From assembly GCA_944470555.2 (NCBI GenBank), contig OX104134.1, positions 9,341,248 through 9,405,247 on the forward strand: a stretch of 64,000 bases of DNA, in the 5' to 3' direction. Numbering within the stretch: position 1 is the stretch's first letter; the number at the start of each line of letters is the position of its first letter. The notes under the pieces are model-generated. The model saw only the letters and a program-made list of their open reading frames with translations, had not been told where the DNA came from and did not search any database. The position numbers and the translations under genes are program-made. Shown piece by piece: positions 38,301-45,517 of this stretch. The DNA comes from Heterobilharzia americana (taxonomy: Eukaryota > Platyhelminthes > Trematoda > Strigeidida > Schistosomatidae).

Positions 38301-41300
38301 GAACCTGATCCAACTTCCCCTTAGCACTGGATGCCGAAGTAGGTGGCGGATTGGTATGCGCAGTACATGTCCAAGCCACCTCAGTCACTGACTGATCCAC
38401 TTCCCCGTCCTGCTTACAACCCGTTGCCTATCCTCAATATTACGAACATGGTCATTACATTATGTGTGAGATGACTTCTCTCCTTTCTCACAAAGTAGAA
38501 TCGTGAGTCTGACGAGAATACTTGTGATTCCCATACACTAATACCTTCGTTACTCTAATCAGTAATTTCTCATCTTCAGCTGGTGCCAAACTGTTAAATT
38601 CTGATGCTTTGCATCCTGAGGTTCGAAGCATCCTTTTCACCTTCGAGGAGAGTTGCAAGACTGACATATGTACGTGCAGATGGTGTTCGGTCTGGAAGTT
38701 GTGCAACCCAGGCGTTTCTGTCGACTAGTTGAGCTGTGCTTCAAAGTATTCTGTCAAACGTTCTACCGGTCTGTCCTGAGTTTGTCAGAGAAACATTCTT
38801 TTCGGTGATGGTTTCACTAACCATCATCTTATCCGTATCCTTAATAAGCATAAACAGTAGCCAAGGATGACCTAACGCTGATGGCTTCCACTTTTTTCAC
38901 TTTCGCAATCCACCATTGCTCGTGATCAGTGAGAAAACTCTCGGTCAGTTTGCGTTTGAGTTGCTATGGCTTACTGCAACCTGCGTTAGCTGGTATGAGT
39001 CTTCTCGCATTTATCAGTTCGGGTGCAGAAATCCTGTTATGCTAGAAAGGTCAGTCAGATGGTGGCAAGACAAAAAGTTCCCCTTAAGATGCGAATTGCT
39101 ACACCGTGATACGGACTCGAGGGTGAAGTTACATTGGTGACTCGATGGCGGTGTGAAAGTATTGAGGTATTTCACTCATAAAGAGGAGCGCCACGCTGAC
39201 GTTGCCTTCTGTATGGGGGGTGTAAAAAGTTAGTTCTGTAAACAGAACACTTCCCCCTCAACACCTGGGGATCATCTGGTGTACTTGGAGTGTGCAGACA
39301 ATATCGTCCTGCTAAGTGAAGATATCCGACTACCTAATAAAGGACAGGTATGCAAACTTGCAGTTTTTTCAGTACACGTCAGTCTAACCTCAACTTGGTT
39401 ACTTCTCATTTTTGTCAACTTTCGTCCAGGTAACATTTAAGTGCGCTAACAATTTGGACAGCTTCGGTCGAAATTGACTTTGTGCAGGTCATTTCATTTT
39501 ACTCGAGGAACAGTAAAACCTGACGTTACCATAATCTCAGTTGTTTTAAACCTCTGGTGACCAAAAAGGAAACGACTGTGGTCAAAACCCTGGAAAGAGC
39601 AATCAAGAAAGCCATCACGGTTCACTTAGAAATCAAAACTATTTCGTTAGCAGCATGGCTTTTGCAGAAATTTATCTTGCTTGACGAACCTCAGTCAGAG
39701 AAAGTTGAGTTAAATCTAAGGATGATAAGATAAAAGTAGATGTCATTTCCGTAAACTTTAGTAGGGTAATCGACAAGACACCTCATTCCAGATTGTTCGA
39801 AAAACTGGAAAGTTCCACAATCACTAGCAATCTACTTGCGTGGGTCAGATAGCCTTGTTGGCAGAGGACAAAAAGTAAGGACCAATTTTCCCTCTGGAAA
39901 TCGGTAGGCAGTGGAGTCCCACAAGGCATAGTTCTGGATCCCCTACTATTCCTCCTATACATAAATAAGCTGTCGATTATCACTGTTTCTATACGCTGAT
40001 AATGTGAAAATTTAGAGGGGACTTAGAGATGGTGAGGATGTACTTCAGACAGGCCCAAACAGTTATTTTGTCTAATCAGAGAAGTGGCTGATGCTTATCA
40101 ACGCGTTAATGTGTGAGCGTGCACACGGGGCACACAGCTGGCAACACTTACGTTACTGATACCACTTTTACCTTCAGTAATGACCCCAGTGAGCTAGGAG
40201 TGAATGAGTTATGACCTGATGACCACGGCACACTGACGATTGGTAGCAGGTCAGATATTCAGGACACCGCTCACTACACACATCTACAAAAATGTGGTGA
40301 TATGTTTACTATTTTAAACACATCCTTAGTTAAGATTAAACTAAACGCAGGAGGCAAATCATTATCTGAAAGGTGACTCAGGCCTTCTTGAAAGGGTTCA
40401 GAGGTCAGCTACTTGTATTGTCTCTGTGATAGTTGGCCCATTCCATGAAAACAGACTTCAGAGGCTTAATTTCTCTTCATCGCAGACAGTGGAGACATAA
40501 TCATGCTATGCAGGATTCTAAGAAATGACTGCGGACGTGATCTATCTCTTCTTTTCCTACCCACTAGGTCGGAACACCTCAGAGGACATAGCAAGAGAAT
40601 ACAGGAGCAAAAGACGAACGCAGTCTGCGTAGAGTACTGGTTCTTGCATTGAGTAATCAATTACGGTGAAGTTAATCTCAGACGAAGTGGCATCCATATC
40701 ATCAAAGGGCTGGTTCAAGAAACGACTGAAAAGTCTTGGAAATCTACTGGTAAAGGATAATTGTGTTAGCGGCCTTCTGTCGTCAAACAACAGATTTGAA
40801 TCTGACTGACCTATACCTGCTAAGTTAAGAACAGAAAAAATAGCTTGACTAGTTAGCTTCCAAAAAATCAGTCATGAGTTAAGCATGTAAAGTTGGGCAA
40901 ACACTGGGTTGATTAGTGAAATTTCACAAGAATAACTTCCAGACAAATCCTTATTCGTAATACTAACACTGTCTTAATTCCATTATCGTGTGTAAGCAGT
41001 GAAACCAAGTGGTAGCCACTGAAAGCACTACGGAACTAAATTATGTCTAGAGAAGACGACATTACTATTAGAAGCGTTTGGTAAACAGTGGAACATCAAA
41101 AGTCAACTCACAGTCTGTTCAGCTGGTGCCCCTGGCCTTGAGTATTCTGACGAGCGAAAAGTGTCAAGCTGGTCGCGAAGTTCAGAAGGCGTCAACTGTG
41201 AGAACAGAAGAGCACGTTGTCCTTTTAAATATTTACAAAGATGATGTATTTTCGGTCGATAACCATCCTTATGAGTTTTACCAAAAGCCAAAGCCGTCAC

Positions 41301-41613
41301 CTTGTTCACACCGAACAAAAGCCTATGCATATCAGTAAGACAGAACGACTAACTTGACTTCAGGCATATTTTTTCGCATCTCTGAAACCTTCTGAGTGCG
41401 TGGATTATGCAAATTGATCACGTAAACTCGATTGTAACTGTCCACATACTCACGAACCTAAAAAAATACATCACTGGTATAGGTAGCTAACCTTTTTAAT
41501 GTGATCTTTCTTTTTGGGAGCATGTTTCTGAACTTTCGTAAGTTCAACTGACAAAGGATAATAAAACCGGACAACAAAAACATACCTCTTTTGTCACGCC
41601 TTGATGTAGGCAT
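29108..41613 (-). CDS. MRTO4: MRTO4/Mrt4 ribosome-assembly factor (uL10/P0-like), complete six-exon gene span
   Basis: Mrt4 is the nucleolar paralogue of ribosomal stalk protein P0. It occupies the P0 site on pre-60S particles during large-subunit assembly and is later exchanged. Exons on the - strand: 41586-41613, 41492-41547, 41354-41457, 41112-41322, 31364-31531, 29108-29344. All introns are GT-AG, all phases agree, and the joined length is 804 nt (267 residues plus stop), against 239 for human MRTO4. Conserved signatures run through the whole protein: MPTSRRDKR at the start, VREYVDSY, LLFGVNKV, GPLQKFPHTMEP, LRQLGMPVKLVRGVV, CSKDDILTPEQ and the MSEFRVVL segment. The first three introns are 38, 34 and 31 bp; the fourth is 9580 bp and the fifth 2019 bp. 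The acidic, Lys-rich C-terminal tail is typical. No lesion is seen. Confidence 0.95.
29345..31363 (-). other. MRTO4 intron 5
   Basis: GTAAGT donor at 31363, AG acceptor at 29345. About 2.0 kb, AT-rich. No nested gene or recognised transposon. Confidence 0.85.
31364..31531 (-). CDS. MRTO4: MRTO4 exon 5
   Basis: 168 bp in phase 0 to phase 0, 56 codons. It encodes the P0-like core with GPLQKFPHTMEPILRQLGMP, then GVVHLEREYLVCSKDDILTP and EQCRIL. Acceptor AAG at 31533-31532 and donor GTAAGT at 31363. The match to animal MRTO4 leaves no reasonable alternative; P0 itself differs in this segment. Confidence 0.95.
31532..33270 (-). other. Distal part of MRTO4 intron 4; no gene firmly recognised
   Basis: Two unsupported - strand frames lie here. 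One is at 32924-33045, followed by a donor-like GTAAGA. The other is at 32021-32359, beginning with an ATG and basic residues. Neither matches a family I know. They could be chance frames or exons of a nested gene on the same strand. Confidence 0.35.
33285..33450 (-). mobile_element. Sm-alpha-type SINE relic with hammerhead motif (first copy)
   Basis: On the - strand there is a tRNA-like head with A-box-like TGCCTAGTGGATAA near 33425. Then comes a hammerhead: stem II with AGUCCCAAAUAAGAC, GAAAC, and a stem III/cleavage part CGCGCGUCC at 33310-33300. The CUGAUGA core reads CUUACGA, so catalysis should be lost. The stem II loop sequence CCCAAAUA is the one known from the S. mansoni ribozyme. 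Confidence 0.75.
33545..33595 (-). mobile_element. Hammerhead relic (second copy)
   Basis: On the - strand GCUUACAAGUCCCAAAUAAG runs into GACGAAAAGCGC. It is a second copy of the motif at 33300-33345, about 245 bp away on the same strand. The core is doubly mutated (CUUACAA). This may be part of a tandem SINE dimer. Confidence 0.6.
33840..34106 (+). mobile_element. RTE family 1 RT fragment
   Basis: A broken + strand frame shows DLEYAD (polymerase motif), then a segment aligned with QSLLNTLSGNLRMFGM of the family 1 element, then LLTKEA/GGLMTHDI aligned with the YLGSRINPGGLVADEI region. Stops interrupt it. The SR2-like element at 34119-37141 sits at its right edge and may have inserted into it. 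Confidence 0.65.
34107..34118. repeat. Target-site duplication, left copy, of SR2-like insertion
   Basis: CCGATAAACAAT here and CCAATAAACAAT at 37142-37153 differ at one base. They bracket an element whose right end coincides with the 5' end of the intact copy at 45505. Confidence 0.75.
34119..37141 (-). mobile_element. SR2-like RTE retrotransposon, full length but decayed
   Basis: This is the same family as 42290-45505. The 5' end (ACCAGGCGAGGTT read on the + strand) is identical, the 3' tail is ATT-rich, and an imperfect 12-bp target duplication flanks it. Endonuclease pieces (36137-36772), RT pieces (34956-36093) and the C-terminal part (34367-34624) lie in many frames because of numerous indels and stops. 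A part of the endonuclease next to the SDH motif is missing near 36290. It lies in the sense direction within MRTO4 intron 4. Confidence 0.88.
34367..36772 (-). pseudogene. Endonuclease-RT ORF of the decayed SR2-like element
   Basis: Recognisable blocks in order on the - strand: SKGRGASIVQCYAPTNNADEE (endonuclease, near 36570), GDIKILIGEAK (36430), a linker with KKSARKDKRYF (36000), KCGKAAGLDGIPPEA (35640), KTFDS-like residues (35240), VETGVRQGCLLLSP (35060) and the C-terminal NRELWPSNE block (34420). Frames change between almost every block, so no protein can be made. Confidence 0.85.
37142..37153. repeat. Target-site duplication, right copy, of SR2-like insertion
   Basis: CCAATAAACAAT, 11 of 12 bases identical to 34107-34118. 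Confidence 0.75.
37154..38149. other. MRTO4 intron 4, no feature recognised
   Basis: No frame with known motifs. The first 60 bases may continue the family 1 fragment interrupted by the SR2-like insertion, but the similarity is weak. Confidence 0.35.
38150..38460 (-). mobile_element. RTE family 1-like C-terminal fragment
   Basis: The - strand translation gives RNIEDRQRVVSRTG, then LRWLGHVLRIPIRHLLRHPVL and a Trp-rich end. It aligns with the LRWLGHVLRMPSHRLPRHTML region of the element at 20241-23945. Several stops interrupt it. Dead fragment. Confidence 0.7.
39045..39350 (+). mobile_element. RTE family 1 relic: 5' leader joined to RT motif
   Basis: 39090-39240 resembles the 5' leader of the family 1 element (20395-20540): the ATTGCTACAC...GAGGGYGAAGT segment and the TGCCTTCT...GGGGG segment. 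It is followed almost directly by a piece reading LECADNIVLLSED, the RT active-site block. A large internal deletion is implied. Confidence 0.6.
39560..40800 (+). mobile_element. CR1-like LINE relic (RT domain)
   Basis: The + strand fragments give KTPHSRLFEKLE (after the expected D-x-SKAFD motif), then SGVPQGIVLDPLLFLLYINK (39910-39970), a damaged active-site region (39990), then RVQRSAT (40390) and a C-terminal part typical of CR1 elements (40470-40790). Stops and frameshifts are frequent. It differs from both RTE families in the GVPQG-x-LGPLLF motif. Confidence 0.75.
41112..41613 (-). CDS. MRTO4: MRTO4 exons 1-4 with three micro-introns
   Basis: Exon 1 is 41586-41613 (ATG at 41613, 28 bp). 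Exon 2 is 41492-41547 (56 bp), exon 3 is 41354-41457 (104 bp) and exon 4 is 41112-41322 (211 bp). Introns are 41548-41585 (38 bp), 41458-41491 (34 bp) and 41323-41353 (31 bp), all GT...AG. Only with these removed does the frame stay open and align along its length with animal MRTO4. The 31-bp intron carries stops (TGA, TAG) and splits the codon of a Lys before LLFGVNKV. Exon 4 ends at donor GTGAGT, phase 0. Confidence 0.93.
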
Positions 41614-42277
41614 GATTTTGAATACCCGCCTTCAAGATATCTGCTGAGTCCTCAAACTACAATTACGATGAAAGAAGTCGTGAAGCATGGCTTGTTTTAC
41701 CAAACATGCACCAAAATTATGATGTAGTATGAATTTTTTGACCCACTATCAGTGAAACATTTATTCCTCCAACTTATGAATAGAATACATGTTAGTATCC
41801 TGTCTAAAGTTTCTTGTACCCTGAATACAATTCCACACACCTTCGAAATGATCATTTGATCCTCAAGTCCTCTGACTCAGTGTACCAACCACCATAAGGA
41901 CGTCAGGTGCATTTGACTATCAATTCAAAAAATCCAGAAGTGTGCTCATGAGAAAAAGTATTACCTAATAGCCCAAAGATTGCATTCAAGTGAACTTCAT
42001 TGACGCAAAAGACAGCCAAAGACTCTTCGCAATTGCAGAACATATGAGAATGCCAGAAACAGAACTCGATGGTACAGTCGGTTATAAGTCACGCTTTGAT
42101 GAAACTCACCGTTTTAAAGCTAAGTGAATATATTCACCCATAACAAATCCATGGTGTCTTTAAGAGTGATAAGAAAGTGACATGCAAGTAAAAGTAACTT
42201 CGCGAAGCTGAATCTCACCACAAGACGCTAGAAGGGGTGCCAACTCCGTTTTCTACTCCACCCTAGTTGTTTTAAAC
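41614..42277. other. Upstream flank of MRTO4
   Basis: This holds the presumed promoter and 5' UTR of MRTO4, transcribed leftwards. No TATA element could be fixed and no coding frame is recognised. The intact RTE inserted about 0.7 kb upstream of the MRTO4 start codon. Confidence 0.4.
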
Positions 42278-42289
42278 GCCTAATGATGA
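42278..42289. repeat. Target-site duplication, left copy, of intact RTE
   Basis: GCCTAATGATGA, identical to 45506-45517. It directly adjoins the ATT-repeat tail of the element. Confidence 0.93.
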
Positions 42290-45200
42290 TTTATTATTAT
42301 TATTATTAGTCCCTTGGGTTCCGAGTGGAACATAGGGCTTCAGTAGCACGCCTCCAGTGACCTCTGTTCTCTGAGATCTTTTGAACCTGGTTCCACGACA
42401 GCCCAGAAGCTCTCATTTCCTCCTCGCATGACCTCCTCCATGTCACCCTCGGACGTCCAACTCGTCGCTTCCCATAGGGATTCCACTCGAGGGCCTGACG
42501 CGTGATGTCCTCAGTCGGCCTTCTCAGTGCATGCCCAATCCATCTCCACTTCTTCCTGCATATTTGTTGCGTGATAGGTTCTTGGTTGCTTCGTTCCCAG
42601 AGTTCCTTGTTGCTTATTTTTTCTGGCCATCTGATCTTCAGCAACGAGCGTAAGCAGTTGTTGATGAATGTCTGTAGTTTATTGGAAATACCTTTCGTGA
42701 CGCGCCAAGTCTCTGAGCCATACAAGAGCACTGACTTGACGTTGGTGTTGAAAATCCGTATCTTGTTCCGCATGCTGAGTGCAGAAGATCTCCACACTGG
42801 TTTCAGGCTAATGAACGCCTGTCTTGCTTTTCCGATTCTGACTTTGACGTCCTCGTCCGTCCCGCCTGTAGTTGAAACAGTGCTTCCTAGATAAGTGAAG
42901 GAGGTTACTTCCTTCAAGTTTCTCCCGTTGACGGTGATTGGAGTTTGTTGTTGTTGTTGATGGTGGTGGTGCGGTATCTTCATCACTTCTGTCTTCTCTA
43001 TATTCACCTGAAGTCCCGTCTTAGCTGCCTCTTCTGTCAACTTGTTAGTTTTTGCCTGCAGATCTTCAAGTTTATGTGACATTAGGCACAAGTCATCGGC
43101 GAAATCCAAGTCTTCTAGGTTCTTTTCCGTCGTCCAGTGTATCCCCCTCTTCTCGCTGCCTACTGTTTGCTGCATGATCCAGTCCACCACAATAAGGAAT
43201 ATCATGGGGGATAGTAGGCAACCTTGTTTCACTCCTGTCTTCACTTCAAAGGCATCACTGAGCTTCCCATTGTGGATTACTTGGCATGTGGCATCTTCAT
43301 ATAGTTGTTGAATGAGGCGGATAAAGGTTTGCGGTACTCCGTAGTATTGAAGCAGTTTCCAAATTACTTCTCGGTCGACGCTGTCAAAGGCCTTCTCAAA
43401 GTCGATGAAGTTGAGGTATAGAGCTGATTGCCATTCTACGCTCTGTTCTATGATGATACGAAGCGTTGCAATTTGGTCAGCACATGATTTGTACTTCCTG
43501 AAGCCTGCCTGTTCCGGTCGCAGTTTTGAATCCAGTGCGTCTTTAAGCCTCTCCAGGATGATGCGGCTTAATATTTTACTTGGGGTGGACAGGAGAGTGA
43601 TTCCGCGCCAGTTCTTGCAAGCACTGAGGTCTCCCTTCTTCGGCAGTTTGACAAGGTAACCCTTCTTCCAATCGTCAGGTACCTTCTCTTCCTTCCACAC
43701 CTTCTGCAATAGTGGTGTGAGCATGTCCGCTGTTGTCTCTGCATCTGTTCTCAGTGCTTCTGGCGGTATTCCATCTGGTCCTGCTGCTTTCCCACCTTTC
43801 AGTAGCTTTATGGCGTTCAGGACTTCCATTTTCGTTGGGGGATTTATGTTCACTTGTAATTCAGCGGCTGCAGGTGGTATTTCTGGACGAAGTGCAGGTG
43901 GTGGTCGATTCAAGAGCTTCTTGAAGTGGTCGGCCCATCGTTTCCTCTGTTTCTCTTCTTTTGTAATTAAATTTCCTTCTTCATCTTTTATTGGTTTCAT
44001 CTGTGTTGGTCTCTTCCCTGATAGCAACCTGGTTATTTGATACAATGTCGTCAGGTCTCTCTTACCTGCAGCCTGTTCTGCTTCACTTGCCAGTGTGTCG
44101 TAGAAGTGTCTTTTGTCTTTGCGTGCACTCTTCTTCACTTCTTTGTCCAGTGTTTTATACATTGTGCTCAGTTCCTCTTGTCGTTGAGCATCCTTGCACT
44201 GGTTTATCTTCTGCTTCACCATCCTCCTCTCCTCTATCAGCTTCCAGGTATCCGTCGAGATCCATTCCTTGTCTTCTTTCTTCTTCCTTCCTAATACGGC
44301 TGTGCAGGTTTCTTTCCACACAGCTTTCAAAGACTTCCAGTGTTCTTCCACACAGGTTTCTTCAGGGATGTCCCTCGACGTCTCCCATTTTGTCTTGATG
44401 GCTGCTTTGAAGATCTCCTTTGTAGTTTCATCCTTCAGTTTCCGAGTGTTGTACTTGAATTGAGGTCTATCACCAGCTTCCTTGAAGGCTTTTAACTTGA
44501 TTTGGAAGGTTCCTTGCACTAGATAGTGGTCTGAACCTACATCTGCTCCTCTTCTTGACCTTGTGTTAAGTAGACTGCGTCTCCATTTTCTTGAGATTGA
44601 GATAAAGTCGATTTGATTTTTAGTGTGTCCATCTGGTGAAGTCCATGTCGCTTTGTGGATATCCTTGTGCCTGAACACACTGCCTCCAATCACCAAATCG
44701 TTGAATGCACAGAATTCTGCAAACAATTCTCCATTCTCATTCATTTCACCTAGCGCCTCTCGACCCATGGTTAGTTCTCTTCCCGTATTGTCCCCTCCCA
44801 GTTTGGCATTCATGTCGCCCATTAGAATTTTGATATCGCCAACTGACGTCTTGTCCAGTGTTGATTGAAGTTGTCTGTAGAAATCCTCCTTTTTCTCTTG
44901 CTCTGCATTATTTGTAGGTGCATAACATTGTATGATTGTGACCTTTCTTCCTTTTGAGTTGAACCTTGCTGTCATGATCCTGGAGGAGATTGGTTCCCAC
45001 TGCATGAGAGCCTTCGATGCTCTTGAGGACATCATGATAGCCACTCCCTCAGTGTGCTCGTGGTTGGCGTCTGGGTGACCGGAGTAGATTATTGATTCTC
45101 CAGTTGACAGTTTGGAGAGTCCACTCCCATTCCATCTGCTTTCGCAAATCCCAAGCACTTCGATGTTATACCTTCTCATCTCCTTTGCAATCTGGGCTGC

Positions 45201-45505
45201 CTTACTGGGTTCAAACATCGTGCGGACATTCCATGTCCCCACGTTTACTTTCGCTTTCATCGAGAGAAGACACATCGGCCAATTGGCTTCCCGAAGGCTT
45301 TCACCAACTGGCGTCATTTCGCCTCTCCGATTCCAGCGGGGTATAAGTTTGTTTTCATTTTTTATATTTTGTTTGTGCTTTGAAGTTTCTTTAGCGGTTA
45401 GATTTGTTTTACGGGGTAGGGTTGCTAGCCCTATGCCCAACCTTCCCTCTTTACCCGGGCTTAGGACCGGCTAGTAACTAGTAAACTAGTTAACCAGGCG
45501 AGGTT
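42290..45505 (-). mobile_element. Full-length, apparently intact SR2-like RTE retrotransposon
   Basis: About 3.2 kb on the - strand. The 5' end AACCTCGCCTGG lies at 45505 and the 3' tail of AAT repeats at 42290-42308. A perfect 12-bp target duplication flanks it, and one uninterrupted ORF fills almost the whole body. Very short UTRs, the endonuclease-RT-only layout and the trinucleotide tail mark the RTE clade; the sequence type is that of schistosome SR2. Perfect duplications and an open frame point to a recent insertion. Confidence 0.95.
42306..45440 (-). CDS. Endonuclease-reverse transcriptase of SR2-like RTE, intact
   Basis: This is the single retrotransposition enzyme of the element; it nicks target DNA and primes reverse transcription there. 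The open frame of 1044 codons begins at a TTG (45440); its first ATG is codon 42 (45317), a more likely start. Endonuclease: NVGTWNVRTM (residues 66-75), catalytic Glu in ICESRW (about 100), GDMNAKLG (208-215), IDFI (277-280) and SDHYLV (303-308). RT: AAGPDGIPPEA (552-562), WRGITLLS (611-618), QAGFRKYKSC (644-653), DFEKAFDSVDR (680-690), GVKQGCLLSP (736-745) and FADDL (780-784), so all polymerase aspartates are present. The C-terminal LLYGSETW and a Trp-rich region (RWIGHALRR) end at the stop by the tail. No RNase H domain, as usual for RTE. Confidence 0.95.
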   Translation of the reverse strand: MGIGLATLPRKTNLTAKETSKHKQNIKNENKLIPRWNRRGEMTPVGESLREANWPMCLLSMKAKVNVGTWNVRTMFEPSKAAQIAKEMRRYNIEVLGICESRWNGSGLSKLSTGESIIYSGHPDANHEHTEGVAIMMSSRASKALMQWEPISSRIMTARFNSKGRKVTIIQCYAPTNNAEQEKKEDFYRQLQSTLDKTSVGDIKILMGDMNAKLGGDNTGRELTMGREALGEMNENGELFAEFCAFNDLVIGGSVFRHKDIHKATWTSPDGHTKNQIDFISISRKWRRSLLNTRSRRGADVGSDHYLVQGTFQIKLKAFKEAGDRPQFKYNTRKLKDETTKEIFKAAIKTKWETSRDIPEETCVEEHWKSLKAVWKETCTAVLGRKKKEDKEWISTDTWKLIEERRMVKQKINQCKDAQRQEELSTMYKTLDKEVKKSARKDKRHFYDTLASEAEQAAGKRDLTTLYQITRLLSGKRPTQMKPIKDEEGNLITKEEKQRKRWADHFKKLLNRPPPALRPEIPPAAAELQVNINPPTKMEVLNAIKLLKGGKAAGPDGIPPEALRTDAETTADMLTPLLQKVWKEEKVPDDWKKGYLVKLPKKGDLSACKNWRGITLLSTPSKILSRIILERLKDALDSKLRPEQAGFRKYKSCADQIATLRIIIEQSVEWQSALYLNFIDFEKAFDSVDREVIWKLLQYYGVPQTFIRLIQQLYEDATCQVIHNGKLSDAFEVKTGVKQGCLLSPMIFLIVVDWIMQQTVGSEKRGIHWTTEKNLEDLDFADDLCLMSHKLEDLQAKTNKLTEEAAKTGLQVNIEKTEVMKIPHHHHQQQQQTPITVNGRNLKEVTSFTYLGSTVSTTGGTDEDVKVRIGKARQAFISLKPVWRSSALSMRNKIRIFNTNVKSVLLYGSETWRVTKGISNKLQTFINNCLRSLLKIRWPEKISNKELWERSNQEPITQQICRKKWRWIGHALRRPTEDITRQALEWNPYGKRRVGRPRVTWRRSCEEEMRASGLSWNQVQKISENRGHWRRATEALCSTRNPRD

Positions 45506-45517
45506 GCCTAATGATGA
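45506..45517. repeat. Target-site duplication, right copy, of intact RTE
   Basis: GCCTAATGATGA, identical to 42278-42289. Confidence 0.93.

Noticed and set aside
45317..45440. TTG at 45440 as the RTE start codon
   Set aside because: Eukaryotic initiation at TTG is unlikely; the first ATG (codon 42) is preferred, though the extra 41 codons are open.
42502..45474. Many long + strand frames inside the RTE at 42.3-45.5 kb
   Set aside because: They are antisense shadows of the intact - strand ORF; the - strand frame carries all endonuclease and RT motifs.
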